Positions 23,635-31,621 of a DNA stretch of 35,192 nt are shown here, in pieces. The stretch is from positions 1 to 35,192 of the forward strand of contig CALXUT010000006.1 in NCBI GenBank assembly GCA_944391755.1, in the 5' to 3' direction. The position numbers and the translations under genes are program-made. This DNA comes from an uncultured Clostridia bacterium (lineage in GTDB: Bacteria > Bacillota > Clostridia > TANB77 > CAG-508). How positions within the stretch are numbered: the stretch's first letter is position 1; each line of letters begins with the position of its first letter. Under the pieces are notes generated by a model. It was not told the DNA's origin. It did no database searches and worked only from the letters and a program-made list of their open reading frames with translations.

Positions 23635-23790
23635 CTTAAATACTATAGCATGAAAAGTAGTAAAAAGCAATAGTTTATATGCATATTTTTACTCACTCAA
23701 TTAGGTCTTTGACTTCAAAATATTTATATATAAACTGTCTACTAAATTTATCTAATTTAGTCATAATGAGAACTTTACGAAAAAATATTA
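23635..23790. other. Non-coding spacer between inverted copies
   Basis: No gene is visible. The spacer has internal symmetry: AGTTTATAT (about 23671) faces ATATAAACT (about 23730), and CTAAATT-TATCT-AATTTAG forms a perfect hairpin (about 23743-23761). With the flanking inverted copies this resembles a short non-autonomous element or the remains of one. Confidence 0.4.
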
Positions 23791-23813
23791 TCCTTAATGA
23801 TTGAAATTAAGGA
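23791..23813 (-). repeat. Inverted copy of the splB terminator core
   Basis: The exact reverse complement of 23605-23627, loop included, so the two are copies rather than chance hairpins. It has no T-run on the plus strand. Confidence 0.8.
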
Positions 23814-23842
23814 TAAACTAAAGAGAAATATATAAAAACAGA

Positions 23843-23871
23843 TTGATTTTTTATATAAAAAATATTATAAT
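23843..23871 (+). promoter_or_regulatory. Promoter of the ABC exporter operon
   Basis: TTGATT (23843-23848), 17-bp spacer, TATAAT (23866-23871). Confidence 0.65.
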
Positions 23872-23896
23872 ATTACAGAATTAAGGGGGAGTGAAA

Positions 23897-24787
23897 ATGG
23901 GACTAAAAGTCGAAAATGTAGTAAAACACTTTGGCGAAAAATTAGCAGTAGATCATATCAGCTTTGAAATGAAAGAACCAGGAGTGTTTGGATTATTAGG
24001 AACAAATGGTGCTGGAAAAACTACAACCATAAGAATGATGTTAGGAATGTTAAAAAAGGATTCTGGAGAAATTACTTGGAATGGAAAACAAGTAGAAAGA
24101 AAAAATGTGAAATTTGGATATTTACCAGAAGAAAGAGGAATTTATCCAAAAACAAAAATTTATGAGCAATTAATTTATTTTGCAGAATTAAAAGGAATGA
24201 AAAAAGAAGAAGCTTGTAAAGAAATTGATTACTGGATGGGAAGATTAAAAGTAGATGAATATAAAGATATGCAAGCTGAAAAATTGTCAAAAGGAAATCA
24301 ACAAAAAGTACAATTTATAGCATCTATATTAAACAACCCAGAATTAATCGTATTAGATGAACCATTTAGTGGATTAGATCCAGTAAATACAGAACTATTA
24401 AAAAATGTTATATTAGAATTAGTCGAAAAAGGAAAATATATCATCATGTCCAGTCACCAAATGTCATCTATAGAAGAATTTTGTAGTGATGTTGTCATCA
24501 TCAATAGAGGGAAAACAGTATTAAAAGGAAATTTAAAAGAAATCAAAGATGCATATCCTGCAAAGAGATTAGAAGTCAATGTAAAGCAAGATATTACATC
24601 TTATATAACAGAATTAGGAATGAACATTGAAAAAAATATTGATAACAATTACGAAATCAACATAGACAATGAAGAACAAGCACATACTTTAATGAAGAAC
24701 TTAGTAAACAATAATATATCCATAGACAAATTTGAATTAAAGAAACCAAGTTTAAATGATATATTTATAGAAAAGGTAGGTGCTTAA
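23897..24787 (+). CDS. ABC-2 exporter ATP-binding protein (NatA/YhaQ-like)
   Basis: Nucleotide-binding subunit of an ABC-2 type exporter, 296 residues. Walker A is GLLGTNGAGKTTT, the signature LSKGNQQKVQF, Walker B LIVLDEPFSGLDP and the switch His in SSHQM. A C-terminal extension of about 80 residues is typical of the NatA/YhaQ group. The ATG at 23897 and a GTG two codons earlier (23891) are both near the GGGGGAG site; I prefer the ATG. The permease gene begins 2 nt after the stop. Substrates of this subfamily (Na+, drugs, peptides) differ, and the sequence does not say which. Confidence 0.92.
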   Translation: MGLKVENVVKHFGEKLAVDHISFEMKEPGVFGLLGTNGAGKTTTIRMMLGMLKKDSGEITWNGKQVERKNVKFGYLPEERGIYPKTKIYEQLIYFAELKGMKKEEACKEIDYWMGRLKVDEYKDMQAEKLSKGNQQKVQFIASILNNPELIVLDEPFSGLDPVNTELLKNVILELVEKGKYIIMSSHQMSSIEEFCSDVVIINRGKTVLKGNLKEIKDAYPAKRLEVNVKQDITSYITELGMNIEKNIDNNYEINIDNEEQAHTLMKNLVNNNISIDKFELKKPSLNDIFIEKVGA

Positions 24788-24789
24788 GA

Positions 24790-26034
24790 ATGAGAGATTT
24801 ATTTATCGTAGCAAAATTTACAATAAAAGATATGATAAAAAGAAAATCTTTTATTATATCAAATTTAATAATATTACTAATTATCGTATTATTATTTAAT
24901 GTTCCTAATATATTAAATGCTATTACTGGTGATAATACTCCAAGTGAAACAAAGACGAATATATTAATAATGGATAAAGATAATATTTTTGAGGGAACAC
25001 TAGAACAATTAAATGATATGGATTTAGGTTATCAAGCCATTATATCCAATGAAGATTTACAATTAGAAGATATAAAAAGTAAAATTGAAAATGGTGAAAT
25101 AGAAGAAGCATTAAAAATTACGAATCAAGATGGAAGTATCCATATAGAGTACATAGTAGAAAATTTAGCAATGGTAACAAATGTACCAGAAAGTTTAGTA
25201 AATGCCATAACAACCATATATAGTAATTTACAAATTTCAAAATTAGGACTAACACAAGAACAATTAGCAAGTTTAGTACCAAATTTTAATTTTGAAATGA
25301 CACAAACAGAAGAACAAGAAGTACAAGGAAATCAATTTGCAATGATGTTAATGTCACTTGTATTATTTTATGCCATATATTTTTGTGCATATCAAGTATC
25401 AAGTTCAATAACAACAGAAAAAACATCAAAAATCATAGAGACACTTGTAACTTCAACAACACCTAGAACAATCGTATTAGGAAAAACAATTGGAATAGGG
25501 ATTGTAGGATTAATACAAATTGCTGCAATTATTGCAACTGCATTAATATCAAATGCATTATTCCTAGAAGAAGGCGTTTTAGATGGTATTATTGATTTTA
25601 GTAATATTACACCATTCTTAGGAATCATAACAGCCGTTTATTTTATATTGGGTTATGCAGTATATGCATTATTATATGCATTAACAGGTTCAACAGTAAG
25701 TAAGCCAGAAGATGTTCAATCAGCTAATGGACCAGTAGCAATTATAGCGGTTATCGGATTTTATTTAGCATATTTTACAATGATGAATCCAACAAGCGAA
25801 TTAAATAAATTAGCAGCAATATTACCAATATCATCACCATTCTGTATGCCATTTAGAGTAATGATGGGAATTGCAACTACACAAGAAATCGCAATATCAT
25901 TAGTTGTTATAGCAATCACGATATTTGTTGTAGCAAAAATATCTATCAAAATATATTCACAAGCTATATTAAATTATGGAAGCAAAATTAGTTTAAAAGA
26001 CATGTTAACAATGTATAAAAATAAAAATGTTTAG
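24790..26034 (+). CDS. ABC-2 exporter permease (NatB/YhaP-like)
   Basis: Membrane subunit of the same exporter, 414 residues. First helix at about 20-42, then an extracytoplasmic domain (about 45-185, beginning PSETKTNILIMDKDN), then five more helices in the C-terminal half (MMLMSLVLFYAIYFCAY, IGIVGLIQIAAIIATALIS, FLGIITAVYFILGYAVYALLYA, and two near the end). SSSITTEKTSKIIETLVTSTTP, in pieces, is the typical coupling region of ABC2_membrane_3 permeases such as YhaP. It ends directly before a very long hairpin. Confidence 0.9.
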   Translation: MRDLFIVAKFTIKDMIKRKSFIISNLIILLIIVLLFNVPNILNAITGDNTPSETKTNILIMDKDNIFEGTLEQLNDMDLGYQAIISNEDLQLEDIKSKIENGEIEEALKITNQDGSIHIEYIVENLAMVTNVPESLVNAITTIYSNLQISKLGLTQEQLASLVPNFNFEMTQTEEQEVQGNQFAMMLMSLVLFYAIYFCAYQVSSSITTEKTSKIIETLVTSTTPRTIVLGKTIGIGIVGLIQIAAIIATALISNALFLEEGVLDGIIDFSNITPFLGIITAVYFILGYAVYALLYALTGSTVSKPEDVQSANGPVAIIAVIGFYLAYFTMMNPTSELNKLAAILPISSPFCMPFRVMMGIATTQEIAISLVVIAITIFVVAKISIKIYSQAILNYGSKISLKDMLTMYKNKNV

Positions 26035-26055
26035 AATTTTGTAACCAAGATTTAG

Positions 26056-26108
26056 TAACACCAATAAAAAAGTCCCCAGTTAAGCTAGGGACTTTTTTAT
26101 TGGTGTTA
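26056..26108. terminator. Bidirectional terminator with 21-bp perfect stem
   Basis: Bases 26056-26076 and 26088-26108 are perfect inverse complements (core AAAAAAGTCCC with GGGACTTTTTT) around an 11-nt loop. It can end the exporter operon and the minus-strand gene at 26117. It marks the left edge of the foreign island. Confidence 0.85.
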
Positions 26109-26116
26109 TGGACAAA

Positions 26117-26311
26117 TCACATATCATCATGGTAGTTACCATCTTTGTCAATGTAACCGGAGGGGCCAAATCCGCTCTTTGGCCTTACATCACCAAACTG
26201 GTCGACCTCATATCCTCTTCGTTCATAGTCTCTTTTGGTTTTTCTGAAGGCACTGCTACGTTCGAGTTCTCTACTAATCTGCCGATCAGTCCACCGATCC
26301 TTGTAAGCCAT
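26117..26311 (-). CDS. Small unknown island protein
   Basis: A 64-residue, highly charged, soluble protein: MAYKDRWTDRQISRELERSS, then KRDYERRGYEVDQFGDVRPK and a Gly/Tyr/Asp-rich tail SGYIDKDGNYHDD. I do not recognise a family; there is no membrane segment and no cysteine. ATG 26311 is the start because AAAGGAG lies 8 nt upstream; longer in-frame starts overlap this site. It has its own consensus promoter and is transcribed away from the larger island gene. A small DNA- or nucleic-acid-associated role would fit the charge but is speculation. Confidence 0.6.
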   Translation of the reverse strand: MAYKDRWTDRQISRELERSSAFRKTKRDYERRGYEVDQFGDVRPKSGFGPSGYIDKDGNYHDDM

Positions 26312-26383
26312 AACCATTACTCCTTTCAAGTACTTACTTGTGTGAAGATAACTCGTGCACAATGCTTTTGCATTGCTTTACAT

Positions 26384-26412
26384 ATTATATCAAAACTTGT
26401 CACATTGGTCAA
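26384..26412 (-). promoter_or_regulatory. Promoter of the small island gene
   Basis: Minus strand TTGACC (26407-26412), 17-bp spacer, TATAAT (26384-26389). CAATGC-AAAA-GCATTG forms a hairpin in the leader. Confidence 0.75.
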
Positions 26413-26423
26413 GCTTTTTTCAT

Positions 26424-26438
26424 TTCAGTTCAGTTCAG
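26424..26438 (+). repeat. TTCAG tandem triplicate
   Basis: TTCAG three times without gaps, between the divergent island promoters; possibly a protein-binding site. Confidence 0.6.
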
Positions 26439-26444
26439 GTATGT

Positions 26445-26466
26445 TTTACAAAATTAATTTTGTAAA
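26445..26466. promoter_or_regulatory. 22-bp perfect palindrome between divergent promoters
   Basis: TTTACAAAAT followed by its mirror complement with centre AT/TA; every base pairs. It lies 26 bp before the -35 of the plus-strand gene and about 32 bp before that of the minus-strand gene, the place for a shared operator. Confidence 0.6.
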
Positions 26467-26492
26467 TACCGAAATTTAAGCCAAAAACGCTG

Positions 26493-26521
26493 TTGACATA
26501 ATATTAAAAGTGGTATATAAT
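26493..26521 (+). promoter_or_regulatory. Promoter of the larger island gene
   Basis: Perfect consensus TTGACA (26493-26498), 17-bp spacer, TATAAT (26516-26521). Confidence 0.85.
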
Positions 26522-26588
26522 AGTAAGCGTACGGCATTCATTATTGCACCGCTATAGTAGTGCACGACAAATGAAAGGAGTAAATAGT

Positions 26589-27266
26589 ATGCCTGGTTAT
26601 TATCTTCATCTCGCGGCTTGTGGAGGACATTCTCTGGAGAACCGGAGTTTTGTTCTCGGTGTAGAAGCACCCGACCTCTTGAAAAAGCATGTTAAGTTCT
26701 GTGGAGGAATCGAGAAAGCTCATGCTAAATATGATTCCCTTCGCACCAGTGAAATGCCAGAGTACTGCGAATTGCAGCCCCGTATCCAGCAGAAGGAAAT
26801 GGCTAATAGTAATGGAGGCCTTCATTATGGTTTGAGCAGTCAGCCTGATGTCAAAGCATGTTGGTCCGGTTTGACTGAGATGCAGAAGGCAAATCCTTTC
26901 TATAGGGGTTATGTCTGGCATCTTCTGACCGATGCAATCATGTATGGTCGACTGGACATTGAAAGTAAGTTCCAGAAGATTTTGCACGAATACCATGGAC
27001 ATCTGGACATGGAAGTAGTCGAGATGCAGGAGGTCGAGAAACTGCATGCCGACTGGGACAAGACTAATACGCTTGTCAGAAACACCTACCATATTGTTTT
27101 GCCTCCTGAAGTAGAGGAGCTAGGTGTTGTGAAATTTGTCAACGAAGGTGACCTTGTCTATGTTGACTGGTCTATTCTCAAGGAAACGATTGATTACATG
27201 AGAACCTTTGATCCTCTCAATGGTGATATGGAAAGCATCATCGAAGAGGTGCTGACCAGTATCTAA
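26589..27266 (+). CDS. Unknown His/Asp-rich protein, possible Zn-phospholipase C fold
   Basis: A 225-residue cytoplasmic protein with foreign codon use. Histidines and aspartates recur in hydrophobic contexts: GYYLHLAACGG at the start, VLGVEAPDLLKKH (about 30-42), GGLHYGLSSQPD (about 76-87), and RGYVWHLLTDAIMYGRLD (about 105-122). This spacing recalls the zinc-dependent phospholipase C-like family (PF00882), where H and D residues on helices bind zinc, but I cannot confirm membership. There is no signal peptide. The ATG 26589 has AAAGGAG upstream and leads to MPGYYLH; earlier in-frame starts cross the ribosome site. Its promoter matches consensus perfectly, so it is probably strongly expressed unless repressed at the nearby palindrome. 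Confidence 0.6.
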   Translation: MPGYYLHLAACGGHSLENRSFVLGVEAPDLLKKHVKFCGGIEKAHAKYDSLRTSEMPEYCELQPRIQQKEMANSNGGLHYGLSSQPDVKACWSGLTEMQKANPFYRGYVWHLLTDAIMYGRLDIESKFQKILHEYHGHLDMEVVEMQEVEKLHADWDKTNTLVRNTYHIVLPPEVEELGVVKFVNEGDLVYVDWSILKETIDYMRTFDPLNGDMESIIEEVLTSI

Positions 27267-27323
27267 TCGATGCCATCAAGGTTGTGCTAAACAGATAACC
27301 AGAAATACAGCAAAAAAACTTTC

Positions 27324-27357
27324 AATCCCGTAGCTAGATTTTAGCTACGGGATTTTT
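27324..27357 (+). terminator. Terminator at the right edge of the island
   Basis: 13-bp perfect stem AATCCCGTAGCTA with TAGCTACGGGATT, 5-nt loop, then a T-run. Confidence 0.9.
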
Positions 27358-27433
27358 TCAAAAAGCAGGGGTATATATCAAAATCATGAATTAATCTACA
27401 AAAAAATTGAAACTAAGACCATTTTACATCACC

Positions 27434-27462
27434 TTGACAAAAATTTTAAAAAATAGTAGAAT
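27434..27462 (+). promoter_or_regulatory. Promoter of the LiaF-like operon
   Basis: TTGACA (27434-27439), 17-bp spacer, TAGAAT (27457-27462). Confidence 0.65.
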
Positions 27463-27518
27463 AAATACGGTTTTAAGAGGTTTTATCAATAGAAAATAAA
27501 ACTTAAATGGAGGTTTTT

Positions 27519-28190
27519 ATGAAGAGAACAAGTATATTATGGGGAATTGTCTTAATTGTATTAGGACTTATCTTTGGATTAAATGCATTAGGAATAACTG
27601 ATATTAATATCTTTTTTAGAGGTTGGTGGACATTAATTATTATCATACCAAGTTTAATAGGCGTTATTAAAGACAGTAGAAAACTAGGAAATTATATCTG
27701 GTTATTAATCGGTGTAGCATTATTGTTAATTGCACAGGGGATATTGGATATTCGTAATGTAAGAAAATTAATATTTCCAGCGATATTAGTTATTATGGGA
27801 ATTACATTGATACTAAAAGAAACATTAGGACAAAAGTTAAATGATAAAATAAAAGAATTAAATAAAGATAATAAAGAAGAATATTATGCAACATTTTCTT
27901 CACAAAATTTAACTTTTATTGGAGAACAATTTCATGGAGCAACTTTAAATGCAATATTTGGAGGTATCGATTTAAATCTAAGAGAAGCGAATATCACACA
28001 AGACCAAGTCATCAATGCAACTTCTGTATTTGGAGGAATCGATATCATCGTACCAAACAATATAAATGTAATAGTAAAATCCAATTCCATTTTTGGTGGT
28101 GTAAGTAATAAAGCAGTAGATAACAAAGAAAATGTACCAACGATATATGTAAAAGCATTTTGTTTGTTTGGAGGAGTTGAAGTAAAATGA
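27519..28190 (+). CDS. LiaF/YvqF-like envelope-stress membrane protein
   Basis: A 223-residue protein with four closely spaced membrane segments in the first half (GIVLIVLGLIFGLNALG, WWTLIIIIPSLIGVI, YIWLLIGVALLLIAQG, LIFPAILVIMGITLIL) and a C-terminal beta-helical domain with repeated (I/V)FGG motifs: NAIFGGIDLNL, SVFGGIDIIVP, SIFGGVSNKAV, CLFGGVEVK. This is the layout of the cell-wall-active antibiotic response protein LiaF/YvqF, which restrains the LiaSR system in Bacillus. No LiaRS genes lie here. ATG 27519 follows GGAGG. It overlaps the next gene by ATGA, so the pair is coupled. Confidence 0.8.
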   Translation: MKRTSILWGIVLIVLGLIFGLNALGITDINIFFRGWWTLIIIIPSLIGVIKDSRKLGNYIWLLIGVALLLIAQGILDIRNVRKLIFPAILVIMGITLILKETLGQKLNDKIKELNKDNKEEYYATFSSQNLTFIGEQFHGATLNAIFGGIDLNLREANITQDQVINATSVFGGIDIIVPNNINVIVKSNSIFGGVSNKAVDNKENVPTIYVKAFCLFGGVEVK

Positions 28191-29005
28191 ATGTATTTCA
28201 AAAAATCATAAAATATGGTGCAATTGCATTTGGATTATATTTAGCAATAACGATTATATCCATTATTGTAGGAGTGGTACTTACTATAAGTACAGGGGTA
28301 TTTGGTGTTCAGATGATTGCTGAACAGTCAGATATAGAAAAAGTAGATGTAACACAAGAATTCGAACAATTTTCTAGACTAGATTTAGAAATTAATTCCT
28401 CTAATTTAACAATAAAAACAGAGGGAGAAGTATTTAAAATAGAAGCATCACAAATACCATCTACAACAAATATAGAAAATAAAAATGGAACATTAGAAAT
28501 TAAAGAAACCAAAAAACTTGCATTTTCTAAAGATGCTAAAATTACCATCTACATACCAAATCGTATAGAACTAGAAGAAATAAAACTAGAAATGGGTGCT
28601 GGAACAGTAGAAATGAACAATATCATTTCAAATAAAGTAGACTTCAACTTTGGAGCAGGAAGTGTAACCATAAATCAATTAATTTCAAATGACGCAGACA
28701 TAGAATGTGGCGCAGGTGAAGTGATAATAGAAGATGTAGATTTATCAAATGCAAATATTGGCACAGGTGTTGGTAAATTAGTATATTCAGGTTTTATGAG
28801 AGGTGAATCAGAAGTAAATTGCGGAATAGGAGAAGTGGATATAAGTCTAGAAGGTGGAAGTGAAATCTATAAGATAGATGCAGAAAAAGGCATAGGAGAT
28901 ATTAGAATAAATGATACAGAAGTAGCCAATAAATCTGTTACTGGAAATGGAGAAAACAGGATAGAAATCGATGGTGGAATAGGAAGTATTGAAATAAAAA
29001 TGTAA
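28187..29005 (+). CDS. DUF4097-type membrane-anchored beta-helix protein
   Basis: A 272-residue protein with one N-terminal membrane helix (about 9-40) and an outer domain made of short repeated strands: NSSNLTIKTEG, LEMGAGTVEMNNIIS, FNFGAGSVTINQLIS, IECGAGEVIIEDVDL, IGTGVGKLVYSG, NCGIGEVDISLEGG, GIGDIRIND, GGIGSIEIKM. The G(A/I)G-x-(V/I) pattern is that of DUF4097 (LiaG-like) proteins, putative adhesins or stress sensors of the envelope. It overlaps the LiaF-like gene by 4 nt, as liaG lies next to liaF in Bacillus. Its precise function is unknown. Confidence 0.8.
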   Translation: MNVFQKIIKYGAIAFGLYLAITIISIIVGVVLTISTGVFGVQMIAEQSDIEKVDVTQEFEQFSRLDLEINSSNLTIKTEGEVFKIEASQIPSTTNIENKNGTLEIKETKKLAFSKDAKITIYIPNRIELEEIKLEMGAGTVEMNNIISNKVDFNFGAGSVTINQLISNDADIECGAGEVIIEDVDLSNANIGTGVGKLVYSGFMRGESEVNCGIGEVDISLEGGSEIYKIDAEKGIGDIRINDTEVANKSVTGNGENRIEIDGGIGSIEIKM

Positions 29006-29012
29006 TAAAATC

Positions 29013-29064
29013 AAAAAAACCCCCATATACATTAATAAACAAAAAATGTAGAGGAGGTTTTTTT
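29013..29064 (+). terminator. Terminator-like hairpin containing the sipL ribosome site
   Basis: A7 and CCCCC (29013-29024) and ACATT (29029-29033) face AATGTA (29045-29050), GGAGG (29053-29057) and T7 (29058-29064), giving an imperfect hairpin whose T-run abuts the ATG of the next gene. It can end the upstream operon, and the same pairing would cover the GGAGG of sipL in any transcript coming from upstream. Confidence 0.6.
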
Positions 29065-30621
29065 ATGGATATAAACATAACAAAAGAAACTTTAAATGTG
29101 AATAAAATTGTATGTGAAAAGAAAGAAATGATTGATGTACAAGGAGATATGATTGTTCCAGATTCTAAACCAGATATATTAAATACTATCAATACAAGTG
29201 GAAATGTATGTATATATAAAAAAGAAGTTATGGATGGAAAAATAAGAATAGATGGGAACATCCTGACATATATCATGTATTTAGCAGATGATGAAAAAGA
29301 TAATGTAAGAGGCTTAAATACGGAATTAGATTTTTCTGAAACAATAAATGTACCAGAAGTAGAAGCAGGAATGAATGTGGATATAAGTACAAAAATAAAG
29401 GTGATTGATTGTAAAGTATTAAATGGTAGGAAAATTGGAATAAGAATTTCTTTAGAAATAAATTTAAAAATTTATGCAAAAGAAAGCATAAATATTACGA
29501 CAAATATGAATGATGAAAATATACAAACACTTAGTAAGAGTACAAAGGTGAATTCTTTATTAGGAGATGGCAATACAAGGGCATATATAAAAGAAAATGT
29601 ATCAATACCTTCAACAGACAATCTAGTAGAAATTTTAAATGCACAAATATGCTTAGTAGATAAAGATATTAAAATAAGTTATAATAAAGTATTAGCGAAA
29701 TCAGAGATAGAAGTAAAATTGCTTTATTTAACGGAAGATAATAGAATATGTACATGTCGTACTAGATTACCATTAGTAGGATTTATAGACATGCCAAATA
29801 TAAAAGAAGAGAATATATGTGAAACATCTTATATGATAGAAAATATGATTATAAAACCAAATACAATAGAAGAACATTCTGTTTATGTAGAATTAGGAGT
29901 TGAGATTTCATGTATGGTTTATGAAGAAAAAGAAATTAGAATCATAGAAGATATGTATTGCCCAGGAGAAAAAATGCAATTTAATACAACAATGGTAAAT
30001 ACCATATCAAATAAACAATGTATGAAATACACTTGTAATATTCGAGAAAAAATAAATGTTCCAGAATTAGAAAATGGAACAATCGTAGATGTAGAAATTA
30101 ATCCTATCATTAATAAAGAAAATAAACTAAATGGAAAAATCATATATGAGGGAGAATTAGAATTGAATTTTATTTTTACAGATCGCTCAACGATAGGAAT
30201 CAATACGAAAAGAATAAATATGCCTTTTGAACAAACATTAAATGGAATAGAAAATATAGAAGATAATAGAATGGATACTAGCATAGAAGTAAATGCACAA
30301 GAATTTACAAATCAGGGAGGAGTAATTAGTTCAAACATAGATTTAAATTTTGAAACAGATATGTATAAAAATTCTGCAATCCCAGTAATTGATGATATAA
30401 CAATGGAAGAAGAAGAAAATGCAGAAGATTATAGTGTCATCATTTATGTTGTGAAACCAGGAGATACTTTATGGAAAATTGCGAAAAGATTTGGAAGTAC
30501 AGTTGATGATATCGTAAGAGTGAATGGGATAGAAAGACCAGATAAATTAAATGTTGCAGAAAAAATATATATACCTAAATATGTATTAAAGAGAGCAAAA
30601 GAACCAATTACAATAGCTTAA
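29065..30621 (+). CDS. sipL: SPOCS (DUF3794) and LysM protein, SipL-like
   Basis: Spore-morphogenesis protein, 518 residues. The N-terminal three quarters hold SPOCS/DUF3794 units, seen as repeats of the type DVQGDMIVPDSKPDILNTI, INVPEVEAGMNVDIS, INVPELENGTIVDVEI. A LysM domain closes the protein (about 460-507: YVVKPGDTLWKIAKRFGS ... LNVAEKIYIPKY). SPOCS plus C-terminal LysM at about 520 residues is the architecture of SipL, which binds SpoIVA and is needed to build the coat on the forespore in Clostridioides difficile. Acts in the mother cell. ATG 29065 has GAGGAGG 7 nt upstream, inside a hairpin. YunB follows with a 1-nt gap. Confidence 0.82.
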   Translation: MDINITKETLNVNKIVCEKKEMIDVQGDMIVPDSKPDILNTINTSGNVCIYKKEVMDGKIRIDGNILTYIMYLADDEKDNVRGLNTELDFSETINVPEVEAGMNVDISTKIKVIDCKVLNGRKIGIRISLEINLKIYAKESINITTNMNDENIQTLSKSTKVNSLLGDGNTRAYIKENVSIPSTDNLVEILNAQICLVDKDIKISYNKVLAKSEIEVKLLYLTEDNRICTCRTRLPLVGFIDMPNIKEENICETSYMIENMIIKPNTIEEHSVYVELGVEISCMVYEEKEIRIIEDMYCPGEKMQFNTTMVNTISNKQCMKYTCNIREKINVPELENGTIVDVEINPIINKENKLNGKIIYEGELELNFIFTDRSTIGINTKRINMPFEQTLNGIENIEDNRMDTSIEVNAQEFTNQGGVISSNIDLNFETDMYKNSAIPVIDDITMEEEENAEDYSVIIYVVKPGDTLWKIAKRFGSTVDDIVRVNGIERPDKLNVAEKIYIPKYVLKRAKEPITIA

Positions 30622-30622
30622 T

Positions 30623-31354
30623 ATGTATGATAAAATTTATTCAAGAAAAAGATTTTTAATAAAACCTCTTAGGAATTATCCAAGACCACATAGAAATAGT
30701 AGAAACATAAAAAAACGAAAAAAAGTGATAAAAATATTAATAATCATATTATTAGTTATTATTATTTATAAAGTAATATTAAATTATGTAGATCCAATAT
30801 TTGAGGGACTATGTGAAGATCAAGTAAAATCAGTAGCAACAGTTATAACAAATCAACAATCAACAATGATTATGAATAAGTATCAATATAATGAATTATA
30901 TTCAATAGAAAAAGATGATAATGGTAAAATTTCAATGATAAAAGCCAATGTTGTTCCTGTAAATAATATGATATCTGACTTGACAGAAAATATACAAAAT
31001 GAATTTGACGAAATAGAGAAAAGCAATATAGAAGTTCCACTAGGAAGTTTATTTGGAACCTATTTTTTATCAGGGATAGGTCCTAATATTCCCATAAAAG
31101 TTTTAATGTCAGGAACACTTGATACGGAAATAAAGAATGAGTTTGAAACACAAGCAATCAACCAAACACTTCATAGAACTTATGTGGAATTTGAATGTAA
31201 TATGAAAATATTAACACCACTAAGTAGTTATTCAAAAACAATTACGAATCAAGTGATAGTAGGAGAACATGTTATAATAGGTGAAATTCCAAGTACATTT
31301 TATGATTTGGAAGGCATTACTTCACCTGAAGAGACTCTCAATGTGATAGATTAA
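30623..31354 (+). CDS. yunB: Sporulation protein YunB
   Basis: A 243-residue mother-cell sporulation protein of unknown biochemical role. A basic start (YSRKRFLIKPLRNYPRPHRN) is followed by one membrane helix (about 38-55) and an outer domain with family features: VDPIFEGLCEDQVKSVAT, EVPLGSLFGTYFLSGIGPNI, INQTLHRTYVEFECNM and VIVGEHVIIGEIPSTFYDL. YunB is under sigma-E control in Bacillus. There is no clear ribosome site; the ATG lies 1 nt after the sipL stop, so translation is probably coupled. A short terminator follows. Confidence 0.88.
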   Translation: MYDKIYSRKRFLIKPLRNYPRPHRNSRNIKKRKKVIKILIIILLVIIIYKVILNYVDPIFEGLCEDQVKSVATVITNQQSTMIMNKYQYNELYSIEKDDNGKISMIKANVVPVNNMISDLTENIQNEFDEIEKSNIEVPLGSLFGTYFLSGIGPNIPIKVLMSGTLDTEIKNEFETQAINQTLHRTYVEFECNMKILTPLSSYSKTITNQVIVGEHVIIGEIPSTFYDLEGITSPEETLNVID

Positions 31355-31357
31355 AGT

Positions 31358-31387
31358 AAAACCCAAAGTTTATACTCTGGGTTTTTT
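31358..31387 (+). terminator. sipL-yunB terminator
   Basis: 8-bp stem AAAACCCA with TGGGTTTT, 12-nt loop, T-run. Confidence 0.75.
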
Positions 31388-31519
31388 AGACATATTTATG
31401 AGAAATAAAAACAACAGCTTCAGTTAACTTCATTAGCAAAATAGAATAAATATAAAAATAAGGTTCATTTTGGAAACTTAAAAAAATCTATATCATTAAA
31501 AACAAATGTTCTGAAAATA
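31388..31519. other. Non-coding spacer
   Basis: About 130 bp of AT-rich sequence after the yunB terminator; I see no gene or clear signal in it. The 690 bp between yunB and rpsI as a whole hold the toxin-antitoxin candidate. Confidence 0.4.
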
Positions 31520-31548
31520 TTGACATTTTACTATAAAAATTGTATAAT
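31520..31548 (+). promoter_or_regulatory. Toxin mRNA promoter
   Basis: Perfect consensus TTGACA (31520-31525), 17-bp spacer, TATAAT (31543-31548). Mirrors the antisense promoter at 31824-31852. Confidence 0.85.
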
Positions 31549-31573
31549 CTGTTAAGAAAGTAAGGAAAAGCGG

Positions 31574-31586
31574 AATGTGGTTACCA
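31574..31586 (+). repeat. Left arm of the 13-bp inverted repeat
   Basis: AATGTGGTTACCA in the toxin leader; its exact inverse complement is at 31786-31798. It starts 25 bp after its -10, as does the other copy after its own. UGGUUACCA is nearly self-complementary, so two such RNAs could pair. Confidence 0.85.
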
Positions 31587-31621
31587 TCTCAATTCTACAT
31601 AAGAAAGTGAGGTGGTGTGAA

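Larger units (their letters stand above)
26109..27323. other. Horizontally acquired two-gene island
   Basis: Base and codon use change sharply here: frequent CTG, CTC, GCC, GAG, CGG and GTC codons (as in GCACCCGACCTCTTG) replace the AT-rich codons of every other gene in the window, and return to normal after 27360. Two divergent genes each have a near-perfect consensus promoter, with a long palindrome between them. Strong terminators bound it on both sides (26056-26108, 27324-27357). No integrase, inverted ends or target duplication is visible, so how it moved is unknown. Confidence 0.7.
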
